Shown here one piece after another: positions 8,480 to 17,679 of a DNA stretch of 64,000 bases; the stretch's first letter is position 1; the number at the start of each line of letters is the position of its first letter. This DNA comes from Bacteroidota bacterium. GTDB lineage: Bacteria; Bacteroidota; Bacteroidia; NS11-12g; UBA955. Both the position numbers and the translations under genes were made by a program. The stretch lies in contig CANMBF010000005.1 of assembly GCA_947496065.1 (NCBI GenBank), positions 1 to 64,000 of the forward strand, written 5' to 3'. The notes below the pieces were generated by a model that had not been told where the DNA came from, did no database searches, and worked only from the letters and a program-made list of their open reading frames with translations.

Positions 8480-8797
8480 GGTTAAATCTTTTTCAAGTAC
8501 AATTAAAAATTGATGTATTAAAAAAATTCTCCCCCCTATTTCTGCACGCTTACTCTTTACAACAGGTGAAAGAAAATCGTTAACAATTTTGTAAAAATAG
8601 GATATTTTGATAAACAAAAAATAGAAAGGCGAAAAAAATATTAACAGGGCTGTGGAAGGGCTATTGCAATCCTAACCTTTAGATAGTCAAACTCTAAGAG
8701 AATCGCCATTGCAGATAGTCGCAATGCATTTTTTCGAAGCGAATGATAAAAATCAGACTTTGGAAAATGGACTTAATTTAATCGATAATTTGACTTT
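8480..8797. other. Intergenic stretch upstream of the Kor operon
   Basis: No credible ORF. A weak minus-strand -7 candidate (TATTTTTA, near 8600) may serve the Kor operon. A 6-bp hairpin CATTGC/GCAATG (8707-8726) followed by six T could be a plus-strand terminator, but no gene precedes it. Otherwise I see nothing. Confidence 0.4.
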
Positions 8798-9298
8798 GAC
8801 ACACCCAAAGTCTTCAGTGCGTTATGCCCACACCTACTAGCGCTTCGACTCCCGATAGTTATCGGGACAGCATGACTGAGGTTAGTTAAAACATCTTCTC
8901 AACCTTACACTTCGTCCTACTGAGCTAACTGCACTTCGTCCTACTGAGCTAACTACACTTCGTCCTACTGAGCTTGTCGAATGTATGGGCGAAGTGTTTC
9001 GAAGCCAAAAACCATCGACACACCCAAAGGCTTCCGTGCTTATGGTCTGCACTACTAGCGCTTCGACTCCCGATAGCTATCGGGACAGCATGACTGAGGC
9101 AGGTAATGTTATCTCGTTAGCACTGCACTTCGTCCTACTGAGCTAACTACACTTCGTCATACTGAGCTTGTCGAATGTATGGACGAAGTGTTCCGAAGCC
9201 AAGAACCATGGACACACCCAAAGGCTACAGTGCTTATGGGCTGACCTACTAGCGCTTCGACTCCCGATAGCTATCGGGACAGCATGACTAAAGTAGAC
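8798..9298. repeat. Tandem array of about 200-bp intergenic repeats with inner 24-bp units
   Basis: Three copies begin with GACACACCCAAAG at 8798, 9017 and 9211 (periods 219 and 194); the third is partial. Each contains GCGCTTCGACTCCCGATAG leading into the 16-bp palindrome CCCGATAGCTATCGGG (8851, one mismatch; 9069; 9263) and then GACAGCATGACT. Copies 1 and 2 also hold 24-bp units CACTTCGTCCTACTGAGCTA: three in copy 1 (8908, 8932, 8956) and two in copy 2 (9126, 9150), which accounts for the period difference. An inverted CGAAGTG closes each unit. This resembles REP-like palindromes common in Bacteroidota intergenic DNA. No ORF. Confidence 0.85.
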
Positions 9299-9398
9299 AA
9301 CAGCTTATCGATATTATTAGATACCAATTGGTGCATCAAAGTTCCTAATCTCTTGAAATTTATTTTGTATTTTTTGAAATTAATCTCATTTTCGAAAA

Positions 9399-9692
9399 AT
9401 GAAAATGATGTACGTATACATTTTAGAATGTTCCGATCATTCTTTCTATACTGGTGTGACGAATGACATTGGTAGACGAGTTGAGGAGCATCAAAGTGGC
9501 GAGAATAAAGAAGCTTACACATATTCAAGACGACCTGTTAAACTTGTTTATTCCGAATTTTTTATTGACCCAACAGATGCTATAAATTTTGAAAAACAAA
9601 TAAAAGGTTGGACTAGAAAAAAGAAAATTGCACTCATTAATGGGGACTTTAAAGAATTAGTGAGATTATCGAATGAAAAAAGAACCAAGTAA
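9399..9692 (+). CDS. Single-domain GIY-YIG nuclease family protein
   Basis: 97 aa. MYVYILECSDHSFYTGVT at the N-terminus is the GIY-YIG motif in its YVY..YTG form, followed by the conserved Arg in DIGRRVEEH and the Glu region FEKQIKGWTRKKK. This is the small stand-alone family (UPF0213/YhbQ type) whose cellular role is not established; nuclease activity is inferred from the family. It lies directly after the repeat array, with TATTTTTTG 21 nt upstream as a loose promoter candidate. These genes are often mobile and sit in variable spots, which fits this location. Confidence 0.88.
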   Translation: MKMMYVYILECSDHSFYTGVTNDIGRRVEEHQSGENKEAYTYSRRPVKLVYSEFFIDPTDAINFEKQIKGWTRKKKIALINGDFKELVRLSNEKRTK

Positions 9693-9706
9693 CTAAACGA
9701 TTCCCC

Positions 9707-11218
9707 TCAATTCTTCTTTTTAATGTCTTCGAAAGCGCTGTATTCAGCATAATTCCAAGACAGCCAATTTTTATTCTCCCACTTCGATATAAAACGTATT
9801 TTCTTAGACTCTATTTTACTTCTATAATCTACAACATCCATTGCCTTGCCATCGAAAGGAAACTTTTCCAGTTGAACATGCTGTATTCGTTTCAATTCTT
9901 CTTCAGATTTGTTTAAGATTGGCAATGTTTTATCAGATAGGGTGGTCAAATATTCTAAATGCAGAAAAGCTGTTTGATAATGATTGAAATTATATTTGGC
10001 AATAATTGAATCCCAATTGAGTAATGAGGAAATGACTAATAGCCAATATACAAATGCCGTATTTTTTCTTATCAAATAATAAGATGACTGACGCTTATTA
10101 ATTTTTAAATAGATAATGTAAAGACCATAAATGACAGCCATTAAAAAAATAATGACCCCTATCCTTTTATACGCTAATGCAAAATATTCAATGTATCTAA
10201 AATTACGTATGGCAACTGAAATTGCTAAAAGAGCATTCTGGGCTAGCCATAGTATTGCAAGTTGCTTAAGTAGAGTGTTGGAATAATAAAAGTTTAAATT
10301 CCTTCTAAAAAAATACAAGACTAATAGAATTGAAATAATCAATGATGCAATCAACAAATACGTTCCATCGTGTACAAATTGTTTGAGGTACTGCCCTTTC
10401 CATTCGAAGTTAAACCACACCCAATACACGTCAATAGTATTGACAACTGCGAGAATTAAATTCAAAATTACAAACAAGAACACCCCCGCCTTATATTCAT
10501 ATTTTAAGCCAATTAAATTAAAACCGGAACTGCTTTTTTTCCGACTTCTAAGTAGTTCGTTTGAAGCATTCTCATCGGCTTGAACAATTTCTATTTTAGC
10601 CTTCTTAAAGAAGTATAAATTACTAATCAAAAGACACAATAAGAAAAAAGGCAAAACGAATAAATCAATTTTATTCAAAAGCGCGTTCAACCAAGGTCCA
10701 ATGCTATTTGACAACTTTTGCAATAATTGATCAAACACAGGGTTTGCATTTTTATACAAAACAACAAAGAGTAAAATTATAAATATCGGCACAGTATAGA
10801 TGCGCGATTTCCATAAATAAACCATTAATTTTCTACCCTTAAAGTTTGAATTATTAATAGTCGCCAAAAATTCTTTCTGAGATAAAATCAAATTAAAAAA
10901 AGCCAAACGAATGACTGAAACCAATGATTTAAGCATAGTATATATTAAAACTCCAGTAAACAAAAAGAGTGAAATAAAATTCATTATATAGACAAAGTTG
11001 GAATGAACAATTACAGTAAAAATACCAGTCAATAGCAAGGAAAAGCCTATCCATTTTTCATGAAAATTTTTAAAACTAAATTGATTTGTAAACTTTAGCC
11101 AACATACCAAAACTACTTCAGCAATCAATACATTTAAACCCCAGTATTGCTTGTAAAACAGGGTTGTTATCAAAATGGCATAAAGAACTGTGTTTAAAAC
11201 ATATTTTTTTTCTTGCAT
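9707..11218 (-). CDS. Multi-pass membrane protein, DUF4173-like
   Basis: 503 aa with roughly ten to twelve hydrophobic segments across residues 8-400, for example NTVLYAILITTLFY at the start and IGVIIFLMAVIYGLYIIYL late. A hydrophilic C-terminal region of about 110 residues follows. The layout resembles the DUF4153/DUF4173 membrane family, with a cluster of TM helices and a conserved WVWF-type stretch, but I assign it from general resemblance only. No enzymatic motif seen. Transcribed alone, converging on the GIY-YIG gene with a 14-bp gap. Confidence 0.65.
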   Translation of the reverse strand: MQEKKYVLNTVLYAILITTLFYKQYWGLNVLIAEVVLVCWLKFTNQFSFKNFHEKWIGFSLLLTGIFTVIVHSNFVYIMNFISLFLFTGVLIYTMLKSLVSVIRLAFFNLILSQKEFLATINNSNFKGRKLMVYLWKSRIYTVPIFIILLFVVLYKNANPVFDQLLQKLSNSIGPWLNALLNKIDLFVLPFFLLCLLISNLYFFKKAKIEIVQADENASNELLRSRKKSSSGFNLIGLKYEYKAGVFLFVILNLILAVVNTIDVYWVWFNFEWKGQYLKQFVHDGTYLLIASLIISILLVLYFFRRNLNFYYSNTLLKQLAILWLAQNALLAISVAIRNFRYIEYFALAYKRIGVIIFLMAVIYGLYIIYLKINKRQSSYYLIRKNTAFVYWLLVISSLLNWDSIIAKYNFNHYQTAFLHLEYLTTLSDKTLPILNKSEEELKRIQHVQLEKFPFDGKAMDVVDYRSKIESKKIRFISKWENKNWLSWNYAEYSAFEDIKKKN

Positions 11219-11309
11219 TCTATTATTTGTTTAAGCCTTCGAAACGCAATTTGAATGTAAATATTTTATACATGTTAAATTAATGATAAGTAATATTCCA
11301 AATTATCTA

Positions 11310-12035
11310 TCACTCCACTAACAAAGGCTGCAACTGCTGCAAATCTTCTACCATTGGCCTTGCGAGTGTATGCACTTCCACACCTTGTTTTAATACAGTA
11401 CGACTCAGTTGTGCTTTTTTCCAATGTTGCTCGCCACGGTATAAAAAGAATTTACTCATGGGATAATGGAATTTAAAACAACCTTGGTAATCGATGCCCA
11501 TTAAACGGTAAGGAATGCTGTGATCGCTTTTCAAACAAGTATTTATAGCTTTTGTAAAAACAGTAGGACCCGTCATGCAATGCACATCATTTGGATAACG
11601 ATTGCTCCTTAAATTATCGAGCATTAAATCCATGGCTTTCTTTAAAAAAGGATGACCAGCAGCAAACACCATGGCCCATTGCACACAAATACCAGGGTGA
11701 CTTTCCATGGCAATCAATGCTTCGTCATTCTCCCTTATAAACGTATGAAAAGGGGCAATGGCTAAACTATCAATATCTAAATAAATACCACCCCTTTTAT
11801 ACAAAATGGCATATCTAAAAAAATCGGCCTTAGCGGCTCCTATATCAATTTTCTGATATAAGCTAAGCACTTCATGATTATACGCAGTAGCAATAAAATG
11901 TTCAATGCGTTCGTCATCATAAAATTCATATTGGTAGTCAGGATTTTTTTTCTTTAAACGTGCAATGTGCCATTGTGTGACAAGTGGTAAATCAGCGGTT
12001 CGAAACGTTTGATAAATGATTTTTGGAATAGACAT
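11310..12035 (-). CDS. Glycosyltransferase with DXD sugar-binding motif (GT32/OCH1-like)
   Basis: 241 aa beginning with IPKIIYQTF, the typical opening of capsular/mannosyltransferase GT32 proteins. The conserved core is KADFFRYAILYKRGGIYLD followed by the DXD motif in LDIDS, which binds the nucleotide-sugar/metal. It transfers a sugar to an unknown acceptor in surface polysaccharide or lipid. No signal peptide or TM segment, so it acts at the cytoplasmic side. It stands alone between the DUF4173 gene and a 305-bp gap, with no glycan operon around it, so its pathway cannot be inferred. Confidence 0.85.
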   Translation of the reverse strand: MSIPKIIYQTFRTADLPLVTQWHIARLKKKNPDYQYEFYDDERIEHFIATAYNHEVLSLYQKIDIGAAKADFFRYAILYKRGGIYLDIDSLAIAPFHTFIRENDEALIAMESHPGICVQWAMVFAAGHPFLKKAMDLMLDNLRSNRYPNDVHCMTGPTVFTKAINTCLKSDHSIPYRLMGIDYQGCFKFHYPMSKFFLYRGEQHWKKAQLSRTVLKQGVEVHTLARPMVEDLQQLQPLLVE

Positions 12036-12285
12036 AAGGTATAAAGATTAAACAAGTGGAGTGGTTAGTTTCAAAAAGCTTGGCAGAGAAAAATAGCCTA
12101 ATGAATTCAATGCATCGTATCAAATATTCGCTGTTCATATGTGTAGAAAACGAAGGCTTCAAAACGAATATTGCAATCCTGAAAATCTATGACAATAAAA
12201 TGACTTAATAGTTCAAAAAGCAGATGTGTAATTTTAGGCTTTCTACACTTAAGGCCCTAATAATTTACCGGATAGAAATTACAAC
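12036..12285. other. Intergenic stretch without recognised features
   Basis: AT-rich DNA upstream of the GT32 gene and downstream of the large T9SS gene. I see no ORF, repeat or clear promoter match; it ends at the terminator at 12286. Confidence 0.4.
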
Positions 12286-12320
12286 AAAAAAACCTCCGAT
12301 GATGCATCGGAGGTTTTTTT
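12286..12320 (-). terminator. Terminator of the large T9SS gene
   Basis: AAAAAAACCTCCGAT and ATCGGAGGTTTTTTT pair around GATGC, a strong stem with T runs on both strands, 20 nt past the stop of the 1626-aa gene. Only the minus strand has a gene leading into it. Confidence 0.9.
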
Positions 12321-12340
12321 CAATCAATCAATTTAAGATC

Positions 12341-15300
12341 TTATTGTTTTATCAATTTTAAAATTTGCAATTGTTGGCTGCTTGTTACTTTAACAAAATA
12401 TATTCCAATTGCTTGATTGCTTAAATCAATTGTGAAAGCATTGCCATTTAACTGAATGGTTGAAATGATTTGGCCCATTGCATTGGCAACTTCAATAGAT
12501 GTTAAGTTTTCTGCAGCCTCTATAATAACTATGCCAGTTGTCGGATTTGGCAAGGCAAATAAACCTTTTATATATCCAATGGAATGAATCCCTAGGATGT
12601 TAAAGTTTTTTGTGGCACAATTTGTACAACCTGCGGCAGAAGTGGCACATAACTGAATTGTGTAACTACCATCGTTGGCAAACTGATGTGAAGGGTTTTG
12701 CGAAAGCGAAGTATCACCATCACCAAATTCCCAACGCCATTTAGCAATTGTACCATTTACTATGCTTGAAGAATCAGATAAATCTATACTGCGATTACCC
12801 TTTATAGAACCTCCAAAATTAATAACTGGCAATGGATTGATGACTACAGATTGTGAGGTGGTATCCACACAATTTGCGGCATTACGCGCAATTAAAAACA
12901 CTTTATAAGTGTTTGCATTTACATAGATATGTGTTGGATTAACAACAGTTGAAGCACCTCCATCTCCAAACAACCATTCATAGGTAGTAGCGCCTGTGCT
13001 TGCATCCTTAAAACTTGTAGCACTCCCTTTACAAGCGCCTCCATTAATATTAAATGCAGCAGTTGGGCGATCGTTAATGGTAACATTGTACTTAACAGTA
13101 TCTTTACATGTAGAGGCATTTGTTTCTATCACTTCGACATATCCTACCCCAGCAGTTTGCCAATTAACACTTAAAGCATTTGTATTTTGACCAGCCACAA
13201 TCGAGCCCCCAGATAGATTCCATTTATAGGTATTTCCTGCGTTTAACTTGGTTGAATAATTCAATGCCTCCCCTTTACAAACCGAACTCTTTCCTGTAAT
13301 GGTAGGGGTTGGCACCGCTAATAAATTTACCTTCACTGTATCGCGCGCCTTACAACCTGTTGAAGTGATGGTTACTTGTAAAAAATAGGTTGTTGTAAAA
13401 TTCGGAACAACATTCGGATTAGCAACTGAAGAGGTGTAACCCGTAGGTTGACTGGTCCAACTATAAGTGTTGCCTGCAATGGCAGTCTTTCCAATATTAA
13501 CAATCGCACCAGGACAAACAAATGCATCGGAACCTGCATTGGCAATTGGTTTCGGATTAACAGTTATTTTAATGGTATCTTTATTAATACAACCAAAGGC
13601 TACATTGGTCACTTCATATACATAAGAAGTAGTTGTGCTAGGCTTCACATAAATTTGCGCATTGGTACTAATTAAACCATTGGACATGGTTAACCATCGG
13701 TATGTAAAGCCAGATCCACCACTTGACCCTATTAATAACGAATCGCCCAAACAAAGGGCTTGATCTGCGCCAGCATTGGCAACTGGCAATGCGCGAATAC
13801 TTCGATTCAATACGATTGAATCATTGAAACCAATGGCATCTTGACTGCCATTCGGCAAATTACTTTTAACAATAAATTTCGGATTGGTTAAACCCATAAA
13901 ATTAAATGTCCCTATCACAATAGTGTCTGACTCAAAACTTGCCAATGATCCTTTAAAGGCATATGGTTTCTGTGTAAGCCCATTAATTGACCAAGTAAGC
14001 GATGCGTTTTTCAATGTATCATTGCCCGTATTTTTAATCACTACCTCTACATCTAATAACCCAGCACAGGTGCCTGCAACAGGCTTAGTTAAACTGATAA
14101 TACCCGCGTCATTTTTCGACAATTTAAATTCATCAAATCCTATATCTGGTGTTGTAGTATTTCTGATTTCATTGTCTACATCTTTGGCAATGCCTATTAT
14201 TGGCGTACCTGCACGTTTCAACAAAGGATTTAGGATATGCAAATCAGTACCCGATTTAAACATAGGATTGACAGAGAGTGAGTTTAAATCTTTACCAGTA
14301 AAACCTGAAAGGGTTGAAAGATTGCTATAGGCAGAAACCCAATAGGCAAACTGCGTACCATTGGCAAAGAAGTTATTATTATTGCTTGCACTAACATGTG
14401 AATTAGCTGTAATGTGAACCACTTTCCCCTCCTCCATAACAATGTTGTTATTTTTCAAAACTGTATTGGTACTGGCGCCTGCATTTGTTTGAATGCCGCT
14501 ATTGGCAGTAAAATTACCACTAAAATACATGGAATTAAATACCACATTCACATAATCATTAGAGGTAAGTGAAATGCCTCGTCCGTTTGGTTTCACAATA
14601 CTGTTGTTGGCAATATTTGTAGGTGCAACTGCTGTTGCATTACAACTGTTTAGCCATATGGCATTCGCAGTATTATTATCTTTGAAATAATTACCTTGAA
14701 CCATTAAATTCTTATCACAGTCTAATAAGTACAAATCACTCGTGCCTGTGTCTGCAACATTAACACTGAGGAAGGTATTGCCATTCACAATTGCGCTGTC
14801 ATTAAAATTCAACTGCACAGCATTTTTCAATGCTCCCTCAAACGTATTGCCTTCTATAACAGTTCCTACCTCGCGAGCGGCAATAGTTCCAACATAGAAC
14901 ATACTTTGATGACCGTACTTGATGGCATTGTTTCTAAACACATTGTAATCATCTTTTCCTTGGTCCGACCAAATATTAATCGCATTTGTATTCGCAGTAG
15001 CTAAATTCAATCCTAACATTCTACAATTTGTAAATGTATTGTGTGTTGAACCATTTAAAATATGAATGACCTGTGCATAGATATTTGTTCCTGTTCGTTC
15101 AAACGTAATACCCTTGAATGTCACATAATCGGCACCACGCAGTTGCAATACCGCGTTATTGGTACCGTTGGCAATCGTAGATGCCAAACTTATTTTCACC
15201 TTCGTGCTGTCTTTGCTAATACTTTGAAATACGACAGGACTATTAACACCCATACCTGGCAATTGGGCAATTCCCAATTGTTCATTGAAGGTGCCATTAT

Positions 15301-17221
15301 ACACATTAAACGTAACTGCGCCACAAATGCCACGCTCTGTCATGGCTGTAATGGCTTGACTAAAAGATTTATAATTGGCAATATTGGTATCGCCTATGGT
15401 ATAGGCACCCGACATGGCCGCATACTTGGTTTGTTTTAATGTATCATTGATATTTTTACCATCTGCAGAACCATTGGGTAAGCGCGTCCAAATTCTAAAA
15501 TTATAAGCTGTATTACCTGCAAATGTATAAGCACCCAAATTGATAGTAGACGAGGAAGCACCCGGCGCTAATTTACCTGTCCATGAAGTCCCAGTTTGGG
15601 TTGTGCCATTCACACTCCAACCAATTTGTATGCTCTTTAAAGTATCTATACCATAGTTTTGGAATCGCACTTTTACATTTTGTTTTCCTGCGCAAAACAA
15701 GGCAGGACTATCAATCGCAGAGACCCCTGCATCGAGCGTAATTGGAAAAAACTCATCAGAACCAATATCAGGTGTCGATGAATTTCTAGTCTCATTATCT
15801 ATATCAAATAGTATTTTAGGATAAGGCATTGCTTTGCCATTAATGGCAATATTAGAAACATGCAAATCGCTGTTGCTTACAAAACCTGGATCTAAACCTA
15901 AACAATTAGTACCTTTACCTGAGCCCGATTGAAAACCTGAAAGTGTTGTGTATTTAACCGTGTTCCAATAAACTGAATAAGTACCTGCACTATAAATATT
16001 GTTGTAATCAAAACTATCTACATTGGCATAGTTGGTTCCATCTCTAACATCTACAGCATAACCAGCTCCTTTGTTCACTAAATTATTATTGACTAAATTT
16101 AAATTGGAATTGGTATAGCTGCCATAATATTGATAGTATGCGGCACCCTCTGCCAAGGAATTATTAATGAGTACATTGTTAAAAAAGAAATTTAGGTAAT
16201 AACAATTGTAAACAGCCAAGCCAGTACAACTGCCTGTGCCACCAGAATTATAGATAGCATTATTGTATATCATCGTTGGCGCTGCTGCACTGCTTGTATT
16301 ACTTGCAATTACCAAAGCTCTGCATACTTGCGAATTCACTGCGGTCATGGAGACCTTGTTATTCGCAATTACCAAACCAGGTGAAACTTCAACACGTATG
16401 GCATAAGATGTATAATGGCCGCTACCTGCACCAAAATCGCCCATGTTAAATGTGTTCCCTTTAATTAACAAGGTCGTTTGGCTGGTAGTATAAATACCCG
16501 AAGAGCCACTGGTATCGATTAAATTGTTGAGATACGTTGCCCCAACACATGAGTTGGCATTGTAAATCCCATTATATCCATACAATAAACGGTTGCGATC
16601 GAACACTGTACTATCGGCATTGCCAGTATAATAAACACATGAGCCAATACCGTAAGAAAATCCAAGCGAAGAGCTACTTGGCATTTTGCGTCCTTTAAAC
16701 AAACAGTTAATAAATTTATTATTATCTGCATCACCCCCTAACTGCATTACTGTGCAATAGGTATTTGTGCCAGTTCGCTCTAACCCTATTCGCTGAAATG
16801 TTATATAATCGGCCCCATTTAAATACAAAACATAATCATCTGTTGAACTGGTGCCAGAGGCGTATTGCAATTTGCATTTTGAACTATCACCCTTGGCCGA
16901 TTTAAAAGTAATTGTATTTGCATTAGATGCGCCCGTAATGCTAGTAATGGTTACATTTGTATTGGCATAAACGGTATCATATACCGTAATAACAACCGCA
17001 CCACTTACACCAGAACCTTGCGCATTACCGCCATCCGTTCGCGAACCACTCACTAAATCGCCAACTGCAGAAACCCAATCCTTATAATTGGAATTACTTG
17101 CAGCTTTGGTTGGATTAATGGTGTAATTGCCGTTGAGTTGTGCAAAGAGCGTGCTAGAAAAAAGCAATGTTGCTGAAACGCACACGAAAAGTATGCATTT
17201 AGTTTTTAGATACCTTTTCAT
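12341..17221 (-). CDS. 1626-aa T9SS-secreted protein with duplicated beta-helix modules and PKD domains
   Basis: Signal peptide (residues 1-27, ending TLFAQ). Module 1: right-handed beta-helix, about 30-490, with NGADYITFQRIGLERTGTN, ending in a CARDB-like domain (497-600). Module 2 repeats the same order at about 604-1036 (RGADYVTFKGITFERTGTN) and 1037-1145. The joints are alike: DIDNETRNSSTPDIGSDEF and DVDNEIRNTTTPDIGFDEF. Three Ig/PKD-like domains follow to about 1382, then two PKD domains with FGDGG (1418-1422) and FGDGD (1499-1503). Residues 1550-1626 (ALPNPTTGIV, GIYFVKV, LKLIKQ) are a type A sorting domain. Likely a cell-surface adhesin or glycan-binding protein; no catalytic site is identifiable. 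Monocistronic. Confidence 0.9.
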   Translation of the reverse strand: MKRYLKTKCILFVCVSATLLFSSTLFAQLNGNYTINPTKAASNSNYKDWVSAVGDLVSGSRTDGGNAQGSGVSGAVVITVYDTVYANTNVTITSITGASNANTITFKSAKGDSSKCKLQYASGTSSTDDYVLYLNGADYITFQRIGLERTGTNTYCTVMQLGGDADNNKFINCLFKGRKMPSSSSLGFSYGIGSCVYYTGNADSTVFDRNRLLYGYNGIYNANSCVGATYLNNLIDTSGSSGIYTTSQTTLLIKGNTFNMGDFGAGSGHYTSYAIRVEVSPGLVIANNKVSMTAVNSQVCRALVIASNTSSAAAPTMIYNNAIYNSGGTGSCTGLAVYNCYYLNFFFNNVLINNSLAEGAAYYQYYGSYTNSNLNLVNNNLVNKGAGYAVDVRDGTNYANVDSFDYNNIYSAGTYSVYWNTVKYTTLSGFQSGSGKGTNCLGLDPGFVSNSDLHVSNIAINGKAMPYPKILFDIDNETRNSSTPDIGSDEFFPITLDAGVSAIDSPALFCAGKQNVKVRFQNYGIDTLKSIQIGWSVNGTTQTGTSWTGKLAPGASSSTINLGAYTFAGNTAYNFRIWTRLPNGSADGKNINDTLKQTKYAAMSGAYTIGDTNIANYKSFSQAITAMTERGICGAVTFNVYNGTFNEQLGIAQLPGMGVNSPVVFQSISKDSTKVKISLASTIANGTNNAVLQLRGADYVTFKGITFERTGTNIYAQVIHILNGSTHNTFTNCRMLGLNLATANTNAINIWSDQGKDDYNVFRNNAIKYGHQSMFYVGTIAAREVGTVIEGNTFEGALKNAVQLNFNDSAIVNGNTFLSVNVADTGTSDLYLLDCDKNLMVQGNYFKDNNTANAIWLNSCNATAVAPTNIANNSIVKPNGRGISLTSNDYVNVVFNSMYFSGNFTANSGIQTNAGASTNTVLKNNNIVMEEGKVVHITANSHVSASNNNNFFANGTQFAYWVSAYSNLSTLSGFTGKDLNSLSVNPMFKSGTDLHILNPLLKRAGTPIIGIAKDVDNEIRNTTTPDIGFDEFKLSKNDAGIISLTKPVAGTCAGLLDVEVVIKNTGNDTLKNASLTWSINGLTQKPYAFKGSLASFESDTIVIGTFNFMGLTNPKFIVKSNLPNGSQDAIGFNDSIVLNRSIRALPVANAGADQALCLGDSLLIGSSGGSGFTYRWLTMSNGLISTNAQIYVKPSTTTSYVYEVTNVAFGCINKDTIKITVNPKPIANAGSDAFVCPGAIVNIGKTAIAGNTYSWTSQPTGYTSSVANPNVVPNFTTTYFLQVTITSTGCKARDTVKVNLLAVPTPTITGKSSVCKGEALNYSTKLNAGNTYKWNLSGGSIVAGQNTNALSVNWQTAGVGYVEVIETNASTCKDTVKYNVTINDRPTAAFNINGGACKGSATSFKDASTGATTYEWLFGDGGASTVVNPTHIYVNANTYKVFLIARNAANCVDTTSQSVVINPLPVINFGGSIKGNRSIDLSDSSSIVNGTIAKWRWEFGDGDTSLSQNPSHQFANDGSYTIQLCATSAAGCTNCATKNFNILGIHSIGYIKGLFALPNPTTGIVIIEAAENLTSIEVANAMGQIISTIQLNGNAFTIDLSNQAIGIYFVKVTSSQQLQILKLIKQ

Positions 17222-17679
17222 GATAATTGAATTTTTAAATTGTATAAAGTTTATTCGATATACAATTTTAAGAATAAATTAAGGAATTGGTTCGAAAGTC
17301 ACATAAATGTGCATTACTTTCTATAAAAAAGAAATCAATATTAACTTTCGTTCATTAAAAATGAACGAGAAAGAAAATGAAATACGATAAATTAATTTCA
17401 ACACACATTGGATTAAGAAATGTAAGGCAAAGCTGATCGATCCATGTCCTTAATTGCCTCTACAATCTGATTGACTTGCCGTTTAACAATGCGGTTGACA
17501 TTTCTTTTAAAATGACATAAATTTAGATAGATTATGGCATAATGGACGGCCAAACCACTAAAAAATATGCCTTTCTACATTTTTCAACTGATACATATTC
17601 AGCCCTCAACTATTTTTTTTCTTTGACCGTTTCCCTTTTTACAATTCATCGTATTAAACAATAAAAATATTTAATTATT
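17222..17679. other. Divergent intergenic region with two inverted repeats
   Basis: 458 bp between the large T9SS gene and the DUF4139 gene. It holds ATTGTAT (17239-17245) facing ATACAAT (17260-17266), and a hairpin CGTTCATT-AAA-AATGAACG (17349-17367) extended by weaker pairs. Neither is followed by a T run suited to termination. No ORF of note, and no clean TAnnTTTG box for either gene. Confidence 0.45.

Noticed and set aside
8480-8617. 46-residue N-terminal extension of the Kor flavoprotein
   Set aside because: It precedes the conserved start MEPTNIKDPEYF, does not resemble the family, and includes the likely promoter area.
8798-9298. CRISPR array
   Set aside because: The units are 194-219 bp with mostly conserved sequence and inner 24-bp direct repeats without unique spacers; no cas genes are near.
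9399-9692. Homing endonuclease or mobile element
   Set aside because: The GIY-YIG protein is the short single-domain family without DNA-binding extension, and no intron or terminal repeats are seen.
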